Source: Panorpa germanica
Lineage: Eukaryota; Arthropoda; Insecta; Mecoptera; Panorpidae
Assembly (NCBI GenBank): GCA_963678705.1
Contig: OY783219.1
Location: forward strand, 11,098,001-11,162,000
DNA length: 64,000 bases
Reading direction: 5' to 3'
Part shown: in pieces, positions 11,771 through 22,612 of the stretch
How the letters are laid out: every line of letters starts with the position of its first letter
Position numbering within the stretch: position 1 is the stretch's first letter
Position numbers and translations under genes: made by a program
Notes under the pieces: model-generated
What the model was told of the DNA's origin: nothing
What the model saw: only the letters and a program-made list of their open reading frames with translations
The model's database searches: none

Positions 11771-12125
11771 GGTTTTATCGATTCCGCTTTTGTAATTTAC
11801 AAAACAGTAGAAAAATCTGAATTTCGTGTGTTGATAAAGTGTTTCGCCTGTTAATAGAAAAACATACGGTTCAAGCAAAGCGATGAAATAAATCACTGAA
11901 GATAGGTATTCTATTTTACTAATAAAGAATTCATTTCCTAGTACTAGCCTAACTTTTATAAAAGTACATTGTAACTCTCTCTTCTTATATCCTTGTTTTA
12001 ATTTTATTTTATATTTCGCGTTTATTAAACTAAATTGTTTAGAATATTTTATTTTGCGTAGTCATTCTCAGTACTACTTTTAATTTAATTTTTTTAAAGT
12101 TTCTTTTTGTTATTTTAGAACTTCA
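11771..12125. other. Unassigned AT-rich interval
   Basis: No open frame or repeat of note was recognised between the inverted-arm element and LINE-F. Confidence 0.45.
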
Positions 12126-12325
12126 AGCCGCATTCCCACTCACTGTATTTAGTATTACCTTGTACACTTAAGTAATTCTTATACATTTGTAAATACGAGT
12201 ATGATTATTTAAAATATAGAGATTAAATTAGTTTCATTGATAAAGTCAATAAGTCTTATTGACTTTACTTAATTTTGCTTTCAAATATCTGCGTATAGTC
12301 TTCAGGCATGTTACAATTTTGTCTG
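12126..12325 (-). mobile_element. LINE-F 3' end fragment, copy 1
   Basis: On the minus strand the frame ending at 12209-12211 reads DFINETNLISIF and then stop. The same C-terminus is encoded at 46.06 kb (DFINGTNFIALF) and 50.12 kb (FINTTNLISLF). Upstream, KTIRRYLKAKL parallels RNIGRYLKAGKDL of copy 3. The 3' UTR has diverged from the other copies and contains CATTCCCACTCACTG, a block also found near 24.99 kb. Confidence 0.6.
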
Positions 12326-12444
12326 TGAAATGAATAGTTGGAGGAGTAAAGAATAATTTACAGTTCGATTTAATACCGAATTAATTTTGATTCACTAGTC
12401 CACTAGTCCGAATCGACTGCGTTCTTTACCGACGTGAACAGACG

Positions 12445-12500
12445 ATATAGCACAGTGGTCACTCTTGCATCGTAGAAAGATGGATATTCTGTCTGCGTAT
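12445..12500 (+). repeat. Possible tRNA-derived SINE head
   Basis: TATAGCACAGTGGTCACTC has the form of a polymerase III A box (TRGCNNAGTGG) as seen at the 5' end of tRNA-derived SINEs. No B box follows at tRNA spacing, so this would be a degraded or truncated copy, perhaps of a second SINE family. Confidence 0.3.
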
Positions 12501-13255
12501 CTCAGTATTTTAGCTTGACTACTTTATATAACATTTTTCTCTATCTTATTAATTTCTATTTTTCCATTTTATTTTCTCTTAATATTTTAATACCCTTCAA
12601 ATGCTTTTTACAGCTACAGCTACATCAATTTTCTCTACAAAATGTACGAGTATATAGACTCATATATTTGTACTTATATACGATGTACTTATGTTAAAAA
12701 GAATAATAAATAATGATAAGTACACAACTCTCATTATGTTTTAGGATGAGAATATTAAAATATTTATGAAATGAGTAGACTACAGACTGCAGTACCAGTT
12801 GAAGACAAAAGTAGACGCTGAAAATGATACAACAATGGACTAAATCGCTTCTATGTAAAATAAATTCACGTTTGTATAAATTATATCTCTGATTAATAAT
12901 CGTTCTCCGTGCGAAGTTATGGTTCGTTCCAATTATCTATTTCTTTATTTAGTCGTACTATTTATTTATATTTAAGGTTTATGTTTTGTGCAATAGAAGT
13001 AGGTTGGATGTATTTACCATAAGTCGACGCCTATTGCCTTCATTGTGTAAATTGTAATCGTTATACTGTTCTATCATATCACTATATCGCTCTAACGGTT
13101 TTTACCTTCCTTCTGGGATGGAACTCCGACTGACATCAGTCACAGAGTGGTAGCTATCTTCTTTACAAGAAAAGACGTTTCAAACAAGTGATACCACAAT
13201 CCGGCATTGCTAATGTGTATCTGCAATGTGACAACATCGCTATATTAACGACGAC
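12501..13255. other. Unassigned interval
   Basis: No feature is supported. A slightly GC-richer part (13085-13255) holds no clear frame. Confidence 0.4.
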
Positions 13256-13261
13256 ACGGAG

Positions 13262-13645
13262 CAAGGAAGGGAACAGATGGATGGCAAAAATAATTAGAAG
13301 AAGAAAGACTGAAGCTTTTTAAATCTTTTTAAGGCAGAAGAATGTAATGCCGAAAGTGAAGGGAAGAGGTGGATGGCAGAGATAGAGAAAAAAAACTAGG
13401 AAAGAGGAGGAATGATAGAATAGAAACAGGAGGGACAGTAGCAGGAGGAGCGAAGTAGTAGCAGTAGCAATTTTGTTTTTATTTTTATAAGGAATTTTAT
13501 ATACATTTTTTTTTCGTTTGAAAAAAATGAGAATGTTTAGATTTAATAAGGATCAAAATTGAATTAAGCACAATGACATGTATATAAATGAGTTAAGGCA
13601 CAAGAATGTAGTGCCAAATGGCAAGAATATTAAAAATAATAATAA
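13262..13645 (+). mobile_element. LINE-A 3' end fragments (two in tandem)
   Basis: The purine-rich plus strand (GCAGAGATAGAG, AGGAGGAATGATAGAATAG, GCAGGAGGAGCGAAG) leads to TTAAGGCACAAGAATGTAGT and GCCAAATGGCAAGAATATTA (13593-13640), the LINE-A 3' terminus, followed by an AATAATAATAATAA tail. A first terminus-like block, TTAAGGCAGAAGAATGTAAT, already occurs at 13328. Two 3' fragments therefore appear joined head to tail, or one copy carries a repeated 3' UTR block. Confidence 0.65.
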
Positions 13646-13649
13646 TAAC

Positions 13650-14777
13650 GACGACATGAATAACAACGAGTACACGCATACAAAATAAATCGCATATTAC
13701 CAGGTTTTTATATTATAAATGCGTGTTGTAACTTCTGAACAGTTTTTCTATTAAATCCCAATATATCATTTCGTGAAATGACTCTGTAGTACATACATAT
13801 CTTTTTCATCGATTAGATCCTGAAAGGTGAAGTGGTTTCACTATTTGTAGTCTATAACACAGATATTTGACATGAATGTGTACAAATTCTTTCTTGGCAA
13901 AAATTCATAAATTTTAAATTAAATATTTCATTCGATTTTTGTCTTTTCATAGAATTATAAATCACACGAGACTTATCTCATATCTCTCTCTCTAAACAAA
14001 TGTATGGTTTCAATTATTTCTCTAGATAAACACTAACAACTACGCTACCTAACACCATTTACTGAGTGTATATGAATTCTATGTACGCCTCAAAAAATAT
14101 TTTCACCTAGTGTTGCTTTACTAAAACTTAATTAAATTACCTCACTCTAATTAAATTAAAATAGTAAATTACATAAAGACCGGTAAAACAAATGTCTTTT
14201 TAAATATTATTTTAACATTTAAATTTTTTTTAATTGAATTTTTATTAAAACGAGTTATGAAAAAAGACAAATTCTAATTAGGTAAAATGTAAACGGAACG
14301 TATCAACAGAGTGATGTATTCGAGTGAGATAGCTGTACGTATATAACATAACATTTTAATTAGTTGGAAAGAGGAGGAAATATAGCAACGATATTTTAAT
14401 ATATAAAAATATGCATATGTATATTGTTCGGTTTTCTAAAGCCGCGTATAGACATGCAATATATTATCATATTATAAAACATAATAATTTCTCAATAATT
14501 TGAACTTGTTAGGACCTGAAGTGTTATTTATTTGTATCACCAATAATAATACATATTTTAGTTCATAATTAGTTCATATATTAGTTCTAAATCTAAACCA
14601 TACTTTGCCAAAGTGAGAAAGACTACAATTGGCAAGTTATGGTTTAAATAGTGGTTGGATAAAAGTAAATTTAATGTGAAATACCGCAAAATATTCACTA
14701 GATATGATTATAGGCGTTGTGCATTTTGTGCGCATAGGTCTATAGCTTGTGCTGTATAAAATTAATTAAGTAACTCG
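13650..14777. other. Unassigned AT-rich interval
   Basis: No gene or repeat recognised. It runs up to the target duplication of the SINE. Confidence 0.5.
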
Positions 14778-14784
14778 TCTACTG

Positions 14785-15061
14785 TTTTTTTTTTTTTTTT
14801 TTTTTTTATTTAACGTCGGCCTATTTCCGATGCTGAGTCCTATCACCGACGACCTCCTTCAATGTTGGCAGTATTTATGGTGTCGTGGCCTCATATATGT
14901 GGGCTACACCACTGCCTAATAAATGTACGATTATGTATGACCATAATCAATATAAGTTCATAATAACCAAACCCAGAAAATATATATCTGGTCCGGGGAT
15001 CGAACCCGAAGACACAGCAGTCGGCGTCAAGCATCAATGCTCTCGCCCACTGTGTCGTCAA
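14785..15061 (-). mobile_element. Full-length tRNA-derived SINE with 11 bp TSD
   Basis: Read on the minus strand, it starts TGACGACACAGTGGGCGAGA (A-box region, 15039-15056) and has the B box GGGTTCGATCC (14998-15007) at tRNA spacing. A body follows, then CATCGGAAATAGGCCGACG and TTAAATAAA, then about 20 A residues. The perfect duplication TCTACTGTTTT flanks it at 14778-14788 and 15062-15072. The 3' part can fold (CGTCGG pairs with CCGACG), a structure that partner LINE reverse transcriptases may recognise. The long A tail and intact duplication indicate a fairly young insertion. The plus-strand frame across it is an artefact. Confidence 0.9.
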
Positions 15062-15072
15062 TCTACTGTTTT

Positions 15073-16110
15073 ATGCGTAATACTAATTCTAAGTTATTAT
15101 CCGATTTTCTTGCGTAACCTAAACGTCCATTTAGCAATATGCACACTAACATTAATTTACACGTGGTTGTATTAATTCTAGGCCCGCTGGGGCATTCCTT
15201 TGGTTGAGTTTATTTTAAAGTACAACCAGAGGGGCTCTTATTTCCTATCTTAGACTTTTAAGTAGCTCTAAACAATTATTTAGGTATTACTGAATAAGGT
15301 ATAAGGTCTTTCTTTATTTTCTCATTTGATTTTCTTTATATGTTTACTTAATGTGTGTCTTGTCCTTTTTAGAACGAAGCGGATTACTTAATTTTTGATG
15401 AAACAAATAGTTTTGTCAAAAAATTACTAGTTAAACGAACCCCTGAAACCAGGACTCACATACAGCTGCTACTCGTATACACAGTTTATAAATAATGTGT
15501 AAAAGTATAAAAAAAATTTAAATGTGATCTTGTTTCATTTGGACATTCTCTTGTAAGTCTGCACGGACCTTTATATGAGTATGTATCAGTTTATTTTAAA
15601 ACCACGAATAAAAATTATTAGTTGAAATATTTATGGTCAAACCCATAAATAAACGAAAATAGTGAAAAACTTTTATTTTAGAGAATCATACATGAAATAA
15701 CTTGGTTAGAAATTATTAGTTTTTCCAACTTTCTGCGGTACGCTGGCTCAAATGTTTATCTACATATAGTTTAATAATATCTCGTGCAATAAATTTAATG
15801 CATGGAAATTCATACTTTTTTATATACTTCGTTAGGGAAATTAAATGAACCGTTGGGTTGGGCTTATCTTCTTGTCAACAATATAAAATTTACATTGGTC
15901 ATAATAAATAATATTATATCAAGTCCGACTGGTGGAAACTTAAATGTAATTTTGAGTTTCTCAAAATAGAGAAAGATATAGTGCTTATGGCCGTGGCCAA
16001 TTTATGCTTTACGCCAAACTGCTACATTTTTTGCTTGTTATAATATTAATTTGGTTTTTGTAAAAATCAACTTCTTTATGTACTCCTATAAAGCGTATTA
16101 GGTAGCATTG
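15073..16110. other. Unassigned interval
   Basis: A mildly GC-richer patch at 15180-15240 (GGCCCGCTGGGGCATTCC, CCAGAGGGGCTC) is the only notable part. No gene recognised. Confidence 0.4.
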
Positions 16111-16111
16111 T

Positions 16112-16207
16112 AGTTCACATATATGAATCCACAACATCAATATATTAGCAGGTCGTTGGAAGGACTTAACATCGGAAATAAACCGAAGTTAAATAAATGA
16201 AAAAAAA
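16112..16207 (+). repeat. SINE 3' half, diverged
   Basis: CACATATATGAATCCACAAC, AGGTCGTTGGAAGGACTTA and CATCGGAAATAAACCGAAG then TTAAATAAATGAAAAAAA match the 3' half of the 14.8 kb SINE in order. The tRNA-derived head is missing. Confidence 0.65.
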
Positions 16208-16329
16208 GTAAATCACAAAAGGTAATTTTATTTGCAACAGGTTGAATTTGTAAATTGAATTTGAAGTTTAAAAGTGAAGTGAAATTAACAGAGATGTCTA
16301 AAAATCTATTAAACAAATCTCAAGAAGAA

Positions 16330-16382
16330 AATGAATCTTAAAAAATGCTTGTAGCAAGCTAACAAATTTGAAACTGCATTGG
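16330..16382 (-). repeat. DR-2 monomer
   Basis: The minus strand carries AATGCAGTTTCAAATTTGTT, AGCTTGCTACAAGC and AAGATTCATTTTCTTC, matching the DR-2 monomer described at 20.3 kb. Confidence 0.45.
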
Positions 16383-16439
16383 ATATATTACTTCTTTATA
16401 TTTTTACTTCATTTCTTACTTTCTATAAAACTATATATT

Positions 16440-16600
16440 GACAAAGTTGACAATTAGAACCTCAAATATCCTATTATTTTTCCATAAGTCGCAATATTAT
16501 AATGTACATATTTATTGGTGTCAAGCCGTACCTATCATTTATCCTTCTAATCAGTTGCTATTTCTATTAAATAACAGAGTGCAAAATAAGTAAATTTTTA
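16440..16600 (+). repeat. DR-1 fragment, diverged
   Basis: TTAGAACCTCAAATATCCTATTATTT and, about 100 bp later, GTTGCTATTTCTATTAAATAACAGAGTGCAAAATAAG correspond in two blocks to the first part of DR-1 copy 1. The last ~350 bp are missing. Confidence 0.5.
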
Positions 16601-16857
16601 ATTAAAGTACTTATATTTTGATAGGCAAGAAAGCAGAACTTATTAAAAAACAGATGGACGTAGTAATCACACAGTCGGATCTTAAGTATGGTACACATAA
16701 CTACAACTTCCAACATTCAACATTTGTTGTAAGACGTTGTACAACACTGACTGAGTAGGTACTCAGATCCTTTTCTAACTTAGGAATAAAACATTTTTCT
16801 TTCATAAAAATACTACCTAGAATTTTTTAAAATAGCATAATTAATGGTTTTATTTGA

Positions 16858-16987
16858 GTCGCATGTTTATATAGCACTAGTTTGTACATTAAAAGTACAA
16901 CATATTTAGTACTTATGTCTAAATAATGTCTACTTATGAATGAAAAAATGTTGGATGTCGCATGTTTATGTCGGCCTAGTCTGTACC
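16858..16987. repeat. Two ~30 bp direct repeats 99 bp apart
   Basis: GTCGCATGTTTATATAGCAC.. at 16858 and GTCGCATGTTTATGTCGGCC.. at 16957 continue as CTAGTNTGTAC; about 24 of 30 positions agree. This looks like the remains of a tandem duplication. Confidence 0.4.
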
Positions 16988-17159
16988 ATACATTAGCCTA
17001 TAAGTATTACATTCAAAATAATCAACTATAAAAGAAATCTTTCTTTCTCAACCCAGTTCTAATCTTACTACTTACTAAGTTATTTAAGTAAATGCTTACT
17101 TATACATAGCGGAAGTGGTAAAATCATATTCACAATAAAATTATTATAAAAGCCCTTTC

Positions 17160-17447
17160 AAACAAAGATAAACACCATTGAAGTGCACTTGATTATCTAA
17201 AAATGGCCTTGGAGAGTGACTTTAGACACTCTGGAGAACTTTAACAGCTTTTCTTGCAGAGCTTCTAAAGCTCTATGAACCTGGTATCTCTAATCTTGTA
17301 TCAGCAAAGTTTCCTAACCCATGTTTTAGTCTCTGAGGAGTAACGCAGCGGAAATATTACAGACATTTTATGAAGATTAAGCAAGGGTTCTAGAATAAGT
17401 GGCTTGTTATTATACTAAACATATTACGAAGGTCAAGGGTTGGTGCA
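17160..17447. other. Less AT-rich stretch running into the gap
   Basis: This stretch has a more balanced composition than its surroundings, for example GCCTTGGAGAGTGACTTTAG. No frame or family is recognised. It stops at the gap, so whatever it belongs to is incomplete here. Confidence 0.35.
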
Positions 17448-17647
17448 NNNNNNNNNNNNNNNNNNNNNNNNNNNNNNNNNNNNNNNNNNNNNNNNNNNNN
17501 NNNNNNNNNNNNNNNNNNNNNNNNNNNNNNNNNNNNNNNNNNNNNNNNNNNNNNNNNNNNNNNNNNNNNNNNNNNNNNNNNNNNNNNNNNNNNNNNNNNN
17601 NNNNNNNNNNNNNNNNNNNNNNNNNNNNNNNNNNNNNNNNNNNNNNN
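17448..17647. other. Assembly gap of exactly 200 N
   Basis: Exactly 200 undetermined bases. The round number suggests a scaffolding placeholder, so the true distance between the two sides is unknown. Reading frames drawn through it are meaningless. Confidence 0.98.
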
Positions 17648-20325
17648 TTTTCTTTTATCGATTTTTCAATTTTTTACAATAATATAAATAAATTTAAAAA
17701 AATGAAAAAAAAAAGTTGAAACCTTACTTCCCCCTTAAACATTTTATTGTTCGTTAATGTTGGCACGTATGTTTCCATCGTGTTTTAGGAACCGTGAGTA
17801 TGCTTAACATATTTGAGTTAGTGTTGGACCTTTTAGTCATATTAAAGATATTATCTGATAAGCATACAATAAAAACTATTATTATATTGTAGAAAAGAAA
17901 TAAAATACAGATAATCTATTATCTACATACGAGTAATCCATTATATTTAACCTAAAGGGTAAATATATGTTTATCTTTTATATATACATTACTTTATCAT
18001 TCTAAAAAGAGTACATCATTTGTTTCATGTGACATTTTGGACACACCCTACGACAATATGCATATTCTTAGCTTCAAACCTATTATTTTTACTTAAACTC
18101 ATTTTCACGTAAGTCAAATATCTTTCCTTCAACTGTCAGTCTTGCTGACTTGTTCTTACATATATATTGTCGTGCTACAGGAATTGACAACCTTTTCTTT
18201 GCGGGCTTAAAGAAAGTATTAAATATTTACTCTTAAGTGGGTGAAACAGTTTAACCTTATATTTGGTGAGCGCCAATAGCGGATTTTTTTATTTATGTAC
18301 TCAGATCCAATTGAAACTTTTGCAGGATTGTGATTAGGATAGTATAACAATGAATAATTTCAAATTTATTAGATAAATATGTCAAAATTTCTGTATATAT
18401 ATTTTAAGAATTCTTTTAAATGAGATTTGATATGTTTATAATCTATTAAACTATAACTTTTTAAACTATATGGGAAAAATCCATTATCCGTCAATCAGTC
18501 ATCCATTATTTTGAATCATTACTAATTTTCAGTGAAGTGCTATCTTATACAGGTATATAAAAAAATGTTGTATATAAATTGTGAGAAATAGGGTCCTATA
18601 TCAGACGCTAAGGAGATATTACACATGATATGAACTGGTAACAATAGATGTTTATTGCAAAAAAATACCTTTTTTGTCGTCATTTATTAAAGATTAAGGA
18701 CTAAATCATTAAAATTAAGACCGATATTTACCAACTTTTCCATCAATTCAGTCTCAATTCTTAATTTTCAGAGTAGTTATTTATGCTCTTGCACTTCCAT
18801 TAACGAGTATTATCTCAATCTGATATTTTTAGGGCTGCAAATTTGAAAATTTCTTAAAATTGTTCTTACAGTGGTCTAAGAAAGGTGCATAACACAAAAG
18901 ATTCTGTTAATATTTTAGTAAAATGTAGAAAGAGAATTTATTATTTAATTAGCGCATTTTCTATACCACTTAAAATTAATTAATATGCTCTCTTTGCTAG
19001 TTTATCTAGTATTCTTAAATTATTATATTATATTATATTATAAGTTACATTAGTTGTTTAAGAGTATTGTCTTATATATTCACGCTTATATACTCTTATA
19101 ACAGACATACTAACCGTACTATCAAATATTTTTGGTAACAGTGACCAGCCAACGTCGCAGATTGCTATCAAAGATTAAAAATTTCTGTTCTTCATTCTAC
19201 ACTACCCGCGATAATTTTGTGGGCAGTGTTACTGGATCATCATTGACCATGAAAAGAACGTGTTAGAATAAAAAAGAATAATATTTTAAATTATTATATC
19301 TCGGTCAAGAGCTATTTCTTTTAAATCTTTTTAACAAACATTTGTCTTTACTCTCCTAATTTTTTTCAAAATTCTATTGAGAGATTTTTTGTGTTTAATA
19401 GAAAATAGTTGAGACGGAGAGTTTTGTATGGTTCAAATGGGAGGTAACCTGAAAATTGCTAACTTTGTTAATAATCATCTCGGATTCTAAATAGTCAAAA
19501 ATTCTGAAACTTCGGAACAAAAAGTGCCATCGAAAAATGGTTTCAAACTTGGACTATCTTAAGTACTTTTGCGATATTTTAAAAAGGTGACTATCCTGTA
19601 TTTGTATCTAGATACAAAATGTAACATCACTCTACGTAATAATGATATTCAGAGAAATGACATTCAGCCCCTATATGAAAATATTCCAAACCCCTGCTTT
19701 ATACAGTAGTTGGCTACTGACAAATTATATAATATTTTGTAACGTCTGAAAGTAACGCCTTAGCCTTGTATGAACAATTTACATGTATTTGTTCAAACAT
19801 GTATATAAACATGTGAACGTGCATGTATGACCTGTGACATGACATTTTGGTCCTGGTATAAGCTGCTGTGTACAGTACTGTGTAGCATACTCGTACATAT
19901 AAAAGAAAACAAATGATTTGCTGTAAATATTTACGTCTTATGTTTATCACAGGGGATGGTAGATGGGAAAATTGTATTGTTATAAAAAAAACACAGTTTT
20001 GTATAAAACTTTTGAATATTTTATATTTTGCTGTTACTTTTATTACATTTTCTGTTGTAATAAATATTTTAAAAGCAAAATGTTTTTCATTTATAATAAC
20101 CTAACTAGTATGAAAAGGTTTTTTTTGTGGTTTTTTGTATGTACACTTACATAATGTACATACAAACATATATATGTATGTCTTGTACAAATATTGTATT
20201 TCAGAAAGACGGCCTTTGTTGTATTTATATAAGGCCATTATGGTTCATTTCCGTTAGAATTGTTTCAAAATAATTGTAAAATTATAAAATGATTTCAAGT
20301 AGAACATTGGCATAGTGCAAGGTTA
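17648..20325. other. Unassigned AT-rich interval
   Basis: It contains small hairpins, for example ACACTACCC..GGGCAGTGT at 19198-19229 and TGTATGTAC..GTACATACA near 20136-20165. None has a recognised function. The short frames at 19714-19950 and 19913-20154 overlap in several phases and look like chance. Confidence 0.45.
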
Positions 20326-20329
20326 CCAC

Positions 20330-20450
20330 AACCTAATTCCAAGCTTCATTTTCTGTTTCTTATACACAAATTGTCTTGCAGTGCAAGTTAAAAACTTGCT
20401 AACTTATTACAAGCTAATTCTAAAGTTCATTTTCTACCTGGGACGTATTC
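20330..20450 (+). repeat. DR-2: two tandem ~81 bp monomers
   Basis: CTAATTCCAAGCTTCATTTTCT (two blocks, from 20333) recurs as CTAATTCTAAAGTTCATTTTCT about 81 bp on. The linker reads TATACACAAATTGTCTTGCA, then GTGCAAGTT and ACTTGCTAACTTATTACAAG. The same order of blocks is seen at 39.5, 40.3, 44.1, 57.4 and 57.7 kb. No coding potential. It may be the core of a MITE that carries tandem monomers. Confidence 0.6.
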
Positions 20451-20459
20451 TACTTACCT

Positions 20460-21727
20460 TTGAAGTGATATAGACACCCACTATATTTATTAGTATGTAT
20501 TCGAGTTGTTTCGCATTAGCTCAATTTATCACGAGAGCAAACTTCTACTTTATTATTCATCAATACTTCATACAATAGTTCATTCATTCTTACGGATATC
20601 GTACAAATTGAGATACGTGCGATACATGTAAGCGGACCTTTTTGCGTATACGAAATCATGGACGGACAATCGGAGAGAGGAAAAAGCGATACAGATATAT
20701 AATATGCGCTGTAATTACCTTCAACACAAGGATGTGTTGGAAATATATTTTCCTATTAATAATAATAATAACTCAATATAATTTGTAATGTGTCTTTATT
20801 TAATTCATTTCTACAATCATACATCATTGTATTCAATAACAATTTTTTGAATGAATTCTTAAACCAGAAACATAAATTATTATTTTAGTCACTGCTTGAA
20901 ATAATATGTAAAATTGTTATAAGCGGAAATACAGAAAAACAGAGCCGCAATAAGCATGCAATTAGGTGTATAAACACCAGCTCTTATCTCAATGCAGTCC
21001 TGAAATTCAAAACCTCTTGCAAATCCATGCTTTTTAAATTTAAAATAAACATATATATATAATATATATAATAACAATAAACAATAAAAATTCTAGGTTA
21101 TGTTTTTAAAGTCGTATTGTATACGCTTCATAAATCACTGCTCAATTATTTTTTATAATTACCTTCTATTCATAGTAAAATAACATTTTTTAATTTGCTT
21201 TACTACAAGTGCTTTAATACAAAAGCAAAAGTTGAAAGTATTAACAGCTTATCTTTTAAAACTATAAAATTATCAATATAATTCAATCTATTGTCTGTTT
21301 TGTTTACTAAGCTTACTTCAACGTTGTGTGTTTGCTTTTAGCAGTTGTCGAACAAGACAAGCTGGTACATGTTTCGTTAAAATATATTTATTAAAGGTTA
21401 ATTTTAGTTCAGTTGTGTTTTGGCAGTGCTCGTCTTCGGTTGTGTCATTAACAAAATCTCTATAATATTAATTTTCTATGAAATGTATTTAGTTTATTAT
21501 AAGACAAATGTGATGTTATTTTATTTAATTTGATATAAGTAATTGTAAGTGATTAGTTAAAAACTAACTAAATTTAAAACTTGTTGATATGTTTGCAAAA
21601 AAGTGAAGAATGACAAGTTAGAACATTCTTGTATTCGGTTGTGTATTTATAATATGTGTAAGTTGACAAAGTAATCTTGTTGCTGATAAATGGAACAAAG
21701 GTAAAAGTCTAATACATAATTAATTAT
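20460..21727. other. Unassigned AT-rich interval
   Basis: No gene is supported. The 62-codon minus-strand frame at 20889-21077 has no known motif. Confidence 0.45.
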
Positions 21728-22612
21728 TTAACCCTGCATGTGTACACTGGGTCTTTTAAGGAACAGTTGAAATTTCAAACTCCTATTTCTCTCTCATGAG
21801 TATAGAGCGCGCTTCACCTATGCCCCCTAAAAAATCTAGGTAGTGGTACTGACTTAAGGTTCCAGCAGCGTGCGGATCTGGCAGTTTACTAACAAAGGCG
21901 GACTAGTGAAACTTGCCTCTGTTAGTATTTTTCAATGTTAGTAAATGCACATTTTTTTTGCTTTTCTCGTTGTTTTACAGTTTTTCAAAGTTAAAATAAA
22001 TGTTTTATGTAATATAATAATATATAATATATAATAATATATTAATTATTTCTTAGATTATATATATATAGACTTTTTTTTATTAGTTCATTTTTTTACT
22101 ACAATAAGTTTTTGAAGATGAGTGACAATTCAACGGTTGCGCACCGTAAATTCTCTTTTTGACACTAATTATTATTAACTAATATTAATTATTATTTCAT
22201 AACTTTTGTATTTTCATCAATAAAAACTTACTTTATGCCGAATAATCACCGTTCCGTTTATTATGACATGCCTGAATCCCCACTTTCAAGAGCATAAATA
22301 ATTCACCTTTTTGGAGCCCACGCCAAAGACACTATATTCTTTCGAAAGCTTATAATCTAAGATAAAAAATCCTACAACTGTTTTTCTTAATATTTGTTTG
22401 TTATAAAGTTATGAATTTTTTAACAATATTCCCTTTTCTCCGCGTTTTTCACTATTTGTGAATTTTTATTAACAACGGTTTTAAACCTTGGACTTTGGCA
22501 ACTTCTGGACCATGTAGTAGATACTTCAAGAAGTAATTCAGAATTGAATTACGAAAGACCCAGTGTACCCACCATGACTCGAAAAATATAGTGGTCACAC
22601 GGAGGTAATTAA
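21728..22612. mobile_element. Candidate piggyBac-like MITE (TTAA ends)
   Basis: TTAACCCTGCATGTGTACAC opens at 21728; TTAA also closes at 22609-22612. GTACACTGGGTCTTT (21742 onward) recurs perfectly inverted as AAAGACCCAGTGTAC (22556-22570). CATG precedes it on both sides. A left end of TTAACCCT fits the piggyBac pattern. The right end has ~35 bp beyond the matched repeat, so the right boundary is uncertain. No transposase coding is seen between. Confidence 0.45.

Noticed and set aside
14885-15175. 96-codon plus-strand frame
   Set aside because: It is the antisense of the tRNA-derived SINE plus flank.
17399-17719. Open frames of 106 and 80 codons across the N gap
   Set aside because: Most of their length is undetermined bases, so they are artefacts of reading N as open.
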